Below are positions 5,278 through 11,250 of a stretch of 11,250 nt of DNA, piece by piece. The DNA comes from Streptococcus parasanguinis (GTDB taxonomy: Bacteria; Bacillota; Bacilli; Lactobacillales; Streptococcaceae). Where the stretch lies: contig CAJJKY010000024.1 of the NCBI GenBank assembly GCA_905188195.1, positions 1 through 11,250 of the forward strand, read 5' to 3'. A program made the translations under genes and the position numbers. Positions within the stretch are counted from its first letter, which is position 1. The number at the start of each line of letters is the position of its first letter. Under the pieces are notes generated by a model. It worked only from the letters and a program-made list of their open reading frames with translations. It had not been told where the DNA came from and did no database searches.

Positions 5278-5937
5278 ATGAAAACAATGAAATTAGCCCC
5301 CTCAATTTTGAGTGCCGATTATGCCAATTTTGAAAGTGAATTGAAACGCTTAGAAGCCGCAGGAGCTGACTATGCCCATATCGATGTCATGGATGGCCAT
5401 TTTGTGCCTAATATCAGCTTTGGAGCGGGTGTCGTAGAGAGCATGCGTCCGCATAGCAAGTTGGTCTTTGATTGCCACTTGATGGTCACCAATCCCGAAC
5501 ACCATATCGAAGAATTTGCCCGTGCAGGTGCTGACATCATCAGCATCCATGTGGAAGCGACTCCCCATATTCACGGAGCCCTTCAAAAAATTCGTCAAGC
5601 GGGTGTGAAGGCGAGTGTCGTGATCAACCCAGGGACTCCTGTAGACAGTATCAAACATGTCTTGAATTTGGTGGATCAAGTCTTGGTCATGACCGTTAAT
5701 CCAGGATTCGGTGGTCAAGCCTTCTTGCCTGAAACCATGGACAAGGTGCGCGAATTAGCCGCTCTTCGTGAAGAAAAAAGCTTAGACTTTGATATCGAAG
5801 TGGATGGTGGAATTGATGGCCAAACTATTTCCCAAGCCAAAGAAGCTGGGGCCAATGTCTTTGTAGCAGGCTCTTATGTCTTTAATGGGGAGGTAAATGA
5901 GCGCGTTCAAACACTCCGAGATGCTGTAAATGGATAA
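5278..5937 (+). CDS. rpe: Ribulose-phosphate 3-epimerase
   Basis: Rpe interconverts D-ribulose 5-phosphate and D-xylulose 5-phosphate in the pentose phosphate pathway, in the cytoplasm. The TIM-barrel protein has 219 residues. Seen motifs are LAPSILSADYANF (6-18), AHIDVMDGHFVPN with metal ligands H34 and D36, CHLMV with H67, the phosphate-binding turn VNPGFGGQ (140-147), and EVDGGI with the catalytic D176. The start ATG at 5278 follows AGGAGA (5262-5267), which itself overlaps the rsgA stop. The end overlaps the thiN start by 8 nt. The pairing of rsgA, rpe and thiN is common in Firmicutes. Confidence 0.97.
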   Translation: MKTMKLAPSILSADYANFESELKRLEAAGADYAHIDVMDGHFVPNISFGAGVVESMRPHSKLVFDCHLMVTNPEHHIEEFARAGADIISIHVEATPHIHGALQKIRQAGVKASVVINPGTPVDSIKHVLNLVDQVLVMTVNPGFGGQAFLPETMDKVRELAALREEKSLDFDIEVDGGIDGQTISQAKEAGANVFVAGSYVFNGEVNERVQTLRDAVNG

Positions 5938-6562
5938 CATCGCAATACTGGCAGGAGGGGACAGCACGCTTTTGCCAAGAGATCATGACGTTTATGTAGG
6001 CGTTGATGGTGGCTGTTTGAAGTTACTGGAACAAGGTCTGCCTTTAGATATAGCTGTGGGAGATTTCGATTCCGTCTCTGAGACCGATTTGCGCAAGATC
6101 CGAACCCAAGCCAAGCAAGTTGTTCAATCCGTCCCGGAAAAGAACGATACGGATTTGGAATTGGCCTTGAAAGCAGCCTTTGAGGCCTATCCAGATGCTG
6201 CTGTCACCGTTTATGGTGCCTTTGGCGGTCGCTTGGATCACTTTTTGTCCAATATCTTTTTGCCGACCGATCCAGACCTAGCTCCCTACATGGAGCAGAT
6301 CCAATTAGTCGACGGTCAAAATCGCTTGATCTACAGACCAGCTGGTTGCCATGAGATTCAGCCAGATCCTGCCATGTCCTATGTTGGTTTTATGCCTGTC
6401 GGACAAGGCCACTTAGAGATCACAGGGGCCAAGTATCCGCTCCATCAGGAGAATTATTTTTTGAAGGCCATGTATGGCTCCAATGAATTTTTGGATCAAC
6501 CGATTCAAGTGAGTCTTGATCGTGGCTATCTTGTCATTGTTTATAGTAAAGACAGAGGTTAA
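5930..6562 (+). CDS. thiN: Thiamine pyrophosphokinase
   Basis: ThiN transfers pyrophosphate from ATP to thiamine, giving the cofactor thiamine pyrophosphate. The 210-residue protein shows the family signatures VGVDGG (23-28), VGDFDS (43-48), EKNDTDLELAL (70-80) and FGGRLDH (98-104), whose acidic residues bind magnesium-ATP. The C-terminal beta domain ends LDRGYLVIVYSKD as is typical. The ATG at 5930 overlaps rpe by 8 nt and has no clear ribosome binding site, so translation is probably coupled to rpe. Its product is the cofactor of transketolase, which uses the xylulose 5-phosphate made by Rpe, so the pair makes metabolic sense. Confidence 0.95.
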   Translation: MDNIAILAGGDSTLLPRDHDVYVGVDGGCLKLLEQGLPLDIAVGDFDSVSETDLRKIRTQAKQVVQSVPEKNDTDLELALKAAFEAYPDAAVTVYGAFGGRLDHFLSNIFLPTDPDLAPYMEQIQLVDGQNRLIYRPAGCHEIQPDPAMSYVGFMPVGQGHLEITGAKYPLHQENYFLKAMYGSNEFLDQPIQVSLDRGYLVIVYSKDRG

Positions 6563-6563
6563 T

Positions 6564-7814
6564 ATGAATATCATTCTGCTTCTGATTGGCCTACTCAATC
6601 TGAGCCTCCTCATCTATTTCTTGCAACGGTCAGACGACACAAGACCGGCTTTACGAGAGATGCTGGAAGACCATGAGGATCATTTGACAGACCAGTTGGA
6701 CTATCGTTTTGAAAAAGAAAGACAAGCAAGCCAGATTGCCAATCAGCAGTTAGAGATCGCTCTGACAGATCGCTTGACCGAGATGCGAGTGGAGATCCAC
6801 CAGCAGACGACGGCTCTGCGCGCTGAGATGAATGAGCACTTTACTAAAAATCGGGACAAAACAGATGAGCGCATGCGCCAGATCCAAGAGTCCAATGAAG
6901 TGCGGCTAGAACAGATGCGCCAAACGGTAGAAGAAAAATTGGAGAAAACCTTGCAGCACCGCTTGCAGACCTCCTTTGAGACGGTTTCAAAACAATTGGA
7001 GTCGGTCAACAAAGGGTTGGGAGAAATGCAGACAGTGGCGCGGGATGTCGGAACCCTTAATAAAGTTCTCTCCAACACCAAGACGCGTGGGATTATGGGC
7101 GAATTGCAGCTGGGTCAAATCATTGAAGATATCTTGACCCCAGCCCAGTATGAGCGGGAGTTTGTCACCGTTCCCCAATCCAGTGAGCGCGTGGAGTATG
7201 CCATTAAGCTTCCAGGACAAGGAGAGGAGCCAGTCTATCTGCCGATTGACTCTAAATTCCCACTGGAAGACTACTATCGTCTGGAAGAAGCTTATGAATC
7301 AGGAGAGAAAGAGGAGATCGAGCGTTACCGCAAGGCCCTTCTTGCTAGTATCAAGCGTTTTGCTAAGGATATCCAACAAAAATACCTCTTTCCACCAGCG
7401 ACAACGAATTTCGGAATTCTCTTTTTGCCAACCGAAGGCCTCTATTCCGAAGTGGTTCGCAATCCAGAATTCTTCGATCGCTTGCGTCGGGACGAACAAA
7501 TTTTAGTGGCTGGGCCAAGTACCTTATCAGCCCTCTTGAACTCCTTGTCTGTTGGCTTTAAAACGCTCAACATCCAAAAGAGTGCAGATGACATTAGCAA
7601 GGTGTTGGGATCGGTCAAATCAGAATTCCATAAGTTTGGAGGGATTCTGGCCAAGACTCAGCGCCATTTAAAGAATGCTTCCAATAATATTGATGATTTG
7701 CTAACCAGACGGACCAGTGCCATCGAGCGGACACTCCGCCAAATCGAAAGCGATGAGGACCTGCTGGGACTAGATGTATATATAGAAGATGGAGAAGATG
7801 ATGGTCAAAATTAA
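6564..7814 (+). CDS. rmuC: DNA recombination protein RmuC
   Basis: RmuC proteins are membrane-tethered coiled-coil proteins with a nuclease-like core that in E. coli limit rearrangements at inverted repeats; the exact activity is not settled. The 416-residue protein begins with one hydrophobic segment (2-20), continues with a long charged coiled coil (about 25-165), then the conserved core: TRGIMGELQLGQIIEDIL (174-191), LPIDSKFPLEDYYRL (226-240) and FLPTEGLYSEVVR. The start is ATG 6564 with AGAGG (6554-6558) before it and only one nt after the thiN stop. An upstream in-frame ATG at 6516 lies inside thiN and is less likely. The C-terminus is acidic. The end overlaps yhaM by 14 nt. Confidence 0.93.
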   Translation: MNIILLLIGLLNLSLLIYFLQRSDDTRPALREMLEDHEDHLTDQLDYRFEKERQASQIANQQLEIALTDRLTEMRVEIHQQTTALRAEMNEHFTKNRDKTDERMRQIQESNEVRLEQMRQTVEEKLEKTLQHRLQTSFETVSKQLESVNKGLGEMQTVARDVGTLNKVLSNTKTRGIMGELQLGQIIEDILTPAQYEREFVTVPQSSERVEYAIKLPGQGEEPVYLPIDSKFPLEDYYRLEEAYESGEKEEIERYRKALLASIKRFAKDIQQKYLFPPATTNFGILFLPTEGLYSEVVRNPEFFDRLRRDEQILVAGPSTLSALLNSLSVGFKTLNIQKSADDISKVLGSVKSEFHKFGGILAKTQRHLKNASNNIDDLLTRRTSAIERTLRQIESDEDLLGLDVYIEDGEDDGQN

Positions 7815-8745
7815 CCAAATGAAAAAAGATGAATTGTTCGAAGGATTCTATTTGATCAAGTCAGCAGAAGTGCGTCAAACGCGGGCCGGGAAAAACTACC
7901 TCGCCTTTGTCTTCCAGGATGAGACCGGTACAATCGAAGGTAAACTATGGGATGCCCAACCCCACAATGTAGAGAGTTTTATGGCTGGGCGCGTGGTCCA
8001 TATGTCTGGACGTCGAGAAGTTTACAATAATACTCCGCAAGTCAACCAATTAAACATGCGCTTGCCCCAAGCAGGAGAGCCCAACAATCCAGCAGACTTC
8101 AAGGAAAAACCACCAGTAGATCCCAAGGAATTGCATGAATACCTGTCAAACATGATTTTCAAAATTGAAAATCCAGTCTGGCAACGGATTGTCCGTGCCC
8201 TCTATGGGAAATATGAGAAAGAGTTTTATAGCTATCCAGCTGCTAAGACCAACCACCATGCCTTTGAAGCAGGCCTTGCTTATCATACGGCAACCATGGT
8301 CCGCTTGGCAGATAGTATCGGCGATATCTATCCTCAGTTGAATAAGAGCTTGCTCTTTGCAGGGATTATGTTACACGATTTGGCCAAAGTGATCGAGTTG
8401 ACGGGACCTGAAAATACAGAATACACTGTTCGGGGCAACCTCATCGGCCACATTGCACTGATCGATGAAGAAATCACCAAGGTCTTGCAAGACTTGAAGA
8501 TTGATGACCAAAAAGAAGAAGTCATCGTCCTTCGCCATGTGATCTTGAGTCACCATGGCTTGCTCGAATACGGTAGTCCTGTTCGTCCAAAAATCATGGA
8601 AGCAGAGATTATTCATATGATCGATAATTTGGATGCGGAAATGATGATGATGACAACAGCCCTTGGCTTAATTGGTCCTGGCGAAATGACCAATAAAATC
8701 TTTGCTATGGAAAATCGTTCCTTCTATAAACCGAATCTCGACTAG
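7801..8745 (+). CDS. yhaM: 3'-5' exoribonuclease YhaM (Cbf-type, OB + HD domains)
   Basis: YhaM is a 3'-5' exoribonuclease of Firmicutes that, in streptococci, trims a few nucleotides from mRNA 3' ends. The 314-residue protein has an OB-fold nucleic acid domain (about 12-95, with LAFVFQDETGTIEGKLWD) and an HD domain: NHHAFEAGLAYH with H152, H153 and H162, LHDLAK with H192 and D193, HVILSHHG (246-253) and MIDNLDA (273-279). The start ATG 7801 is chosen over ATGs at 7789 and 7798 because GGAG (7791-7794) lies 6 nt before it and the product then opens as in other streptococci, as I recall. It overlaps rmuC and closes the operon, with a terminator 50 nt on. Confidence 0.95.
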   Translation: MVKINQMKKDELFEGFYLIKSAEVRQTRAGKNYLAFVFQDETGTIEGKLWDAQPHNVESFMAGRVVHMSGRREVYNNTPQVNQLNMRLPQAGEPNNPADFKEKPPVDPKELHEYLSNMIFKIENPVWQRIVRALYGKYEKEFYSYPAAKTNHHAFEAGLAYHTATMVRLADSIGDIYPQLNKSLLFAGIMLHDLAKVIELTGPENTEYTVRGNLIGHIALIDEEITKVLQDLKIDDQKEEVIVLRHVILSHHGLLEYGSPVRPKIMEAEIIHMIDNLDAEMMMMTTALGLIGPGEMTNKIFAMENRSFYKPNLD

Positions 8746-8797
8746 TAAAAACAGAGATAAATACGGGAATGATTCTGCCAAAAATAAAATAATCAGG

Positions 8798-8836
8798 AAA
8801 AAACGGCCTTCTGTAAATCAGAATGTTCGTTTTTTT
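8798..8836 (+). terminator. Rho-independent terminator after yhaM
   Basis: AAAAAACG (8798-8805) pairs with CGTTTTTT (8828-8835) and TTCTG (8809-8813) with CAGAA (8819-8823), separated by a small internal loop; seven T close it (8830-8836). It overlaps the -35 region of the purR promoter, so the two units are packed back to back. Confidence 0.85.
8822..8834 (-). promoter_or_regulatory. Possible PurBox in front of purR
   Basis: On the minus strand the 13-mer AAAAACGAACATT matches the PurR operator consensus AWWWCCGAACWWT except for one C. It covers the -35 region of purR, so it could give autoregulation. The same bases form the right arm and T-run of the yhaM terminator, and no clear second box is seen, so the match may be chance. 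Confidence 0.25.
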
Positions 8837-8845
8837 CGCTTCTTA

Positions 8846-8854
8846 TGGTATAAT
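8846..8854 (+). promoter_or_regulatory. Extended -10 promoter of purR
   Basis: TGGTATAAT is a perfect extended -10 identical in sequence to that of the rsgA operon. There is no good -35. Transcription should begin near 8861, about 20 nt before the purR start. Confidence 0.8.
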
Positions 8855-8880
8855 GATAGAAAAAACTACATGGTGAGAAA

Positions 8881-9696
8881 ATGAAATTAAGAAGAAGTGA
8901 ACGGATGGTCGTAATTTCTAATTACTTGATCAACCATCCCTATGAATTGACTAGCCTCAATACGTTTGCGGAAAAGTATGAGTCTGCCAAGTCTTCCATC
9001 TCAGAAGATATCGTGATCATTAAGCGTGCGTTTGAAGAGATGGAAATCGGAAATATTGAGACCATTACAGGAGCTGGTGGAGGTGTTATCTTTACACCGT
9101 CTATCTCAGATCAAGAATCCAAAGAAATCGTCGAAGATCTTTGCAAGCAACTGTCTGAAAGTGATCGTATCCTTCCTGGTGGCTACATTTACCTGTCTGA
9201 TCTTTTGAGTAATCCAAAGATTTTGAATCGGATCGGCCGCATCATTGCCAAAGCCTTTCGAGATAAGAAAATTGATGCTGTCATGACCGTAGCAACCAAG
9301 GGAGTTCCTTTAGCGAATGCAGTGGCCAATGTCTTGAATGTTCCATTTGTCATTGTCCGTCGTGATTTGAAAATCACAGAAGGGTCAACCGTTAGTGTCA
9401 ACTATGTTTCAGGCTCAAGTGGGGATCGCATTGAGAAAATGTTCCTTTCAAAACGGAGCCTAAAAGCAGGAAGCAGGGTCTTGATTGTCGATGACTTCCT
9501 TAAAGGTGGCGGAACGATTAACGGGATGGTCAGTCTCTTGGCTGAATTCGATTCTGAATTAGCAGGGGTAGCTGTCTTTGCGGATAATGCTGCAACCGAC
9601 CGTGAATTCTTTGAACACAAATCCTTATTGCGCGTGACCAACATCGATGTAAAAGAAAATAAATTGAGTGTCGAAGTTGGGAATATCTTTGATTAA
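8881..9696 (+). CDS. purR: Purine regulator PurR
   Basis: PurR of Gram-positives binds PurBox DNA and senses PRPP; it represses purine genes in Bacillus subtilis and activates them in Lactococcus lactis. The 271-residue protein has an N-terminal winged helix (about 1-73, MKLRRSERMVVISNYLINHP onward) and a phosphoribosyltransferase-like domain. The PRPP loop VLIVDDFLKGGGT (200-212) with D204 and D205 and the flexible loop region around 165-185 are conserved. GGTGAG before ATG 8881 is a fair but close ribosome binding site. It has its own extended -10 promoter and is followed 23 nt later by a small unknown gene, then rpsL. I recall a similar yhaM-purR-rpsL order in other streptococci. Whether it acts as activator or repressor here cannot be read from the sequence. 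Confidence 0.96.
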   Translation: MKLRRSERMVVISNYLINHPYELTSLNTFAEKYESAKSSISEDIVIIKRAFEEMEIGNIETITGAGGGVIFTPSISDQESKEIVEDLCKQLSESDRILPGGYIYLSDLLSNPKILNRIGRIIAKAFRDKKIDAVMTVATKGVPLANAVANVLNVPFVIVRRDLKITEGSTVSVNYVSGSSGDRIEKMFLSKRSLKAGSRVLIVDDFLKGGGTINGMVSLLAEFDSELAGVAVFADNAATDREFFEHKSLLRVTNIDVKENKLSVEVGNIFD

Positions 9697-9719
9697 GAGC
9701 AACAAAGGAGGATCAAAAA

Positions 9720-10286
9720 GTGAAAAGAATTTTAGATCGATTTGATAATAGTCCTTTGTGGATTCGATTGGTGACAGTCCTGTCTCTATCCTTTATTTTG
9801 GTAGCTGGTTTGTATACCGTTAAAAAGAATACAGCTGCCCAGGTAACGACAGAAATTCAACCTGCTAAAAAAACAGGTTCCCTTCCAGTGAAAAAGGAAA
9901 CAAAGGAAGAAAAAGAAAAGAAGGAAGAAAAGAAAAATACAGAAGCTGCTGAAAAAGCAGTCGTTCAAATGGAAACAACGCCAAGTCAAGATTCTGTGAA
10001 CGCTGCCCAAGCTGCTGTGAAGAAAGTCAAAGATGCGACTCAAAAGCAATCGCTTGAGGCCCGTATCCAATACATCGCTAACTATTATGGACTGACCTAT
10101 GAGAGCGACACAGTGGCAACACAGCAGACTCAAACAGACGCTAATGCCAACACGAATGCGAACGCAAATACTAATGCTAATGCTGGAGTAGCTGGAGCCA
10201 ATGCGACAGTTCAACCACAACAGCAACAACAGTATGCTCCGGCTGCAGATGCAGGGGCAGAAGAACCTGCTGAAGCTGGTCAATAA
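9720..10286 (+). CDS. Membrane-anchored low-complexity protein, unknown function
   Basis: I do not recognise this gene. It starts with GTG at 9720 behind a perfect AAAGGAGG (9704-9711, spacing 8), so it is well translated, and it follows purR by 23 nt without a promoter. The 188-residue product has a short basic N-terminus, one hydrophobic segment (about 14-33) and no lipobox or sortase motif, so it is probably anchored with the rest outside. A Lys/Glu-rich stretch (58-75) comes next, then a predicted amphipathic helical part (90-122, with AAQAAVKKVKDATQKQSLEARI) that resembles the short helical modules of streptococcal surface proteins, then an Ala-Asn-Thr repeat (141-155), a Gln run (167-171) and an Ala/Glu-rich end. 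It may be a cell-envelope or peptidoglycan-associated protein, but that is inference. Confidence 0.85.
   Translation: MKRILDRFDNSPLWIRLVTVLSLSFILVAGLYTVKKNTAAQVTTEIQPAKKTGSLPVKKETKEEKEKKEEKKNTEAAEKAVVQMETTPSQDSVNAAQAAVKKVKDATQKQSLEARIQYIANYYGLTYESDTVATQQTQTDANANTNANANTNANAGVAGANATVQPQQQQQYAPAADAGAEEPAEAGQ
10140..10184 (+). repeat. Ala-Asn-Thr coding repeat in the unknown protein
   Basis: Codons for alanine alternate with asparagine, with two threonine interruptions (ANANTNANANTNANA, residues 141-155). The DNA is a degenerate 6-bp and 12-bp repeat of GCN-AAY units with varied third bases, so selection appears to hold the protein pattern rather than a recent DNA expansion. It is likely a flexible linker and may vary in length between strains. 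Confidence 0.75.
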
Positions 10287-10324
10287 TGAACTTTTTCGAC
10301 TTCTTTAAAAAATAAAAAAACATC

Positions 10325-10353
10325 TTGCAATCAAAGTGCCGTCATGTTATAAT
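10325..10353 (+). promoter_or_regulatory. Promoter of the rpsL-rpsG (str) operon
   Basis: TTGCAA (10325-10330) and a perfect TATAAT (10348-10353) are 17 nt apart, and TG at 10345-10346 adds an extended -10, making this the strongest promoter in the window. The start should be near 10359-10360, giving a leader of about 130 nt. The -10 lies in the loop of a terminator hairpin. Confidence 0.9.
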
Positions 10354-10370
10354 AATAGACGGTACTTTTT
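10333..10370 (+). terminator. Terminator for the purR unit, wrapped around the rpsL -10
   Basis: AAAGTGCCGTC (10333-10343) pairs with GACGGTACTTT (10358-10368), 11 bp with one G-U, around a 14-nt loop, followed by a T-run (10366-10370) and another after one AC. It would end transcripts from purR and the unknown gene. Transcripts started at the rpsL promoter begin inside the right arm and cannot form it. Confidence 0.75.
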
Positions 10371-10491
10371 ACTTTTGGTCTCTCAAGAGTGTACAGGGAC
10401 GTGCTGACAAATGTTGCAAAAGTACACACAGATGGTAGCTGTCACCAAGTGTACCATCACCAAAAATAAAAAATTTCACAGGAGAATGTAG
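10360..10491 (+). promoter_or_regulatory. Long rpsL 5' leader with competing pairings
   Basis: About 130 nt separate the rpsL start of transcription from the ATG. GTACAC (10422-10427) can pair with GTGTAC upstream (10389-10394) or downstream (10449-10454), and GATGGTA (10431-10437) can pair with TACCATC (10452-10458), which excludes the second choice. AGGAG (10480-10484) is the ribosome binding site. The layout suggests a leader that could control translation or elongation, for instance by a ribosomal protein, but no known leader class is recognised. Confidence 0.45.
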
Positions 10492-10905
10492 ATGCCTACA
10501 ATTAACCAATTGGTTCGCAAACCGCGTAAATCAAAAGTAGAAAAATCTAAATCACCAGCTTTGAACGTTGGTTACAACAGTCATAAAAAAGTTCAAACAA
10601 ACGTTTCTTCACCACAAAAACGTGGTGTTGCAACTCGTGTTGGAACAATGACACCTAAAAAACCTAACTCTGCCCTTCGTAAATTTGCCCGTGTACGTTT
10701 GAGCAACTTGATCGAAGTGACTGCTTATATCCCAGGTATCGGACACAACTTGCAAGAACACAGCGTGGTTCTTCTTCGTGGTGGACGTGTAAAAGACCTT
10801 CCAGGGGTACGTTACCATATCGTCCGTGGAGCACTTGATACTGCAGGTGTAAACGATCGTAAACAAGGCCGTTCTAAATACGGTACTAAAAAACCAAAAG
10901 CATAA
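10492..10905 (+). CDS. rpsL: 30S ribosomal protein S12
   Basis: S12 lies at the decoding centre of the 30S subunit and affects accuracy and streptomycin binding. The 137-residue form has an insertion of about 13 residues near 24-38 (NVGYNSHKKVQTNVS) compared with E. coli, as is usual in Firmicutes. The key streptomycin sites are wild type: K56 in TPKKPNSALRK (E. coli K43) and K101 in GGRVKDLPGVRYH (E. coli K88), so no rpsL-type streptomycin resistance is expected. The start ATG 10492 follows AGGAG by 7 nt. Codon use is biased to U-ending and optimal codons, as in highly expressed genes. It heads the str operon with rpsG 19 nt downstream. Confidence 0.99.
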   Translation: MPTINQLVRKPRKSKVEKSKSPALNVGYNSHKKVQTNVSSPQKRGVATRVGTMTPKKPNSALRKFARVRLSNLIEVTAYIPGIGHNLQEHSVVLLRGGRVKDLPGVRYHIVRGALDTAGVNDRKQGRSKYGTKKPKA

Positions 10906-10924
10906 GGAAAGGGGATAAAGAAAA

Positions 10925-11250
10925 ATGAGTCGTAAAAACCGTGCGCCTAAACGCGATGTATTGCCAGATCCGCTTTACAATTCACAATTAGTTACTCGTC
11001 TTATCAACCGCGTTATGCTTGATGGTAAACGTGGTACAGCTGCTTCAATCGTATACGGAGCTTTCGAACAAATTAAAGAAGCTACTGGAAACGATGCTCT
11101 TGAAGTATTCGAAACAGCTATGGAAAACATCATGCCTGTACTTGAAGTACGTGCTCGCCGTGTCGGTGGTTCTAACTACCAAGTCCCAGTTGAAGTTCGT
11201 CCAGAACGTCGTACAACACTTGGACTTCGTTGGTTGGTAACAATCGCTCG
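10925..11250 (+). CDS. rpsG: 30S ribosomal protein S7 (3' end outside window)
   Basis: S7 binds the 3' major domain of 16S rRNA and starts assembly of the 30S head. The first 108 codons are present: [20 protein letters not shown] at the start, then [33 protein letters not shown] and [12 protein letters not shown], all conserved. The full protein is normally 156 residues, so about a third is missing beyond the right edge. A purine-rich AAGGAAAGGGG (10904-10914) that overlaps the end of rpsL precedes ATG 10925 by 10 nt. It is cotranscribed with rpsL; fusA is the expected next gene, outside the window. Confidence 0.98.

Noticed and set aside
10140..10184. Tandem repeat considered as a CRISPR-like or VNTR locus.
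   Set aside because: The units are 6-12 bp, in frame and vary at third bases; there are no spacers and the pattern is explained by the Ala-Asn protein linker.
9786..10283. A 165-residue minus-strand frame opposite the unknown purR-linked gene.
   Set aside because: It is a product of the low-complexity coding strand (Ser/Cys/Phe-rich complement), lacks a ribosome binding site, and the plus-strand gene has a perfect one.

Overview
The window is a housekeeping stretch from a Streptococcus chromosome, most likely an oral species of the sanguinis/parasanguinis type; the species is inferred from remembered protein sequences, not measured. The grounds are moderate-to-low GC, AGGAGG-type ribosome binding sites, extended TGnTATAAT promoters, a 137-residue Gram-positive-type S12, and the gene order tatD-rnmV-rsmA ... 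rsgA-rpe-thiN-rmuC-yhaM-purR-rpsL-rpsG. I know that order, with small variations, from other streptococci.

Layout, left to right. (1) rpmH (ribosomal protein L34) ends at a strong terminator. (2) An extended -10 promoter starts the operon tatD - rnmV - rsmA: a TatD nuclease, the 5S rRNA maturase RNase M5 and the 16S rRNA dimethyltransferase. (3) Downstream of rsmA lies a non-coding stretch that folds into a compact four-way junction (2685-2846), followed by a perfect 32-bp palindrome acting as terminator. (4) Two tRNA genes follow on the minus strand, Ser(CGA) and Leu(CAG), with their own promoter. Next is a minus-strand CPBP (CAAX-protease-like) membrane protein with a long structured leader and a possible CcpA site over its -35. 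(5) Divergently from it runs the operon rsgA - rpe - thiN - rmuC - yhaM (30S assembly GTPase, ribulose-phosphate epimerase, thiamine pyrophosphokinase, RmuC, 3'-5' exoribonuclease), tightly spaced or overlapping. (6) purR and a small membrane-anchored protein of unknown function form the next unit. (7) The str operon starts with rpsL and rpsG; rpsG runs off the window.

Functionally the theme is ribosome production and RNA processing: L34, S12, S7, RNase M5, RsmA, RsgA, YhaM and two tRNAs, mixed with nucleotide and cofactor metabolism (Rpe, ThiN, PurR).

The least explained parts are the structured RNA-like element after rsmA, the overlap of terminator hairpins with promoters in front of rpsL and purR, the 130-nt rpsL leader with competing pairings, the nearly leaderless tRNA pair whose tRNA-Ser has U at position 73, and the unknown purR-linked anchored protein. 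I see no CRISPR array, transposase, prophage or complete defence system.
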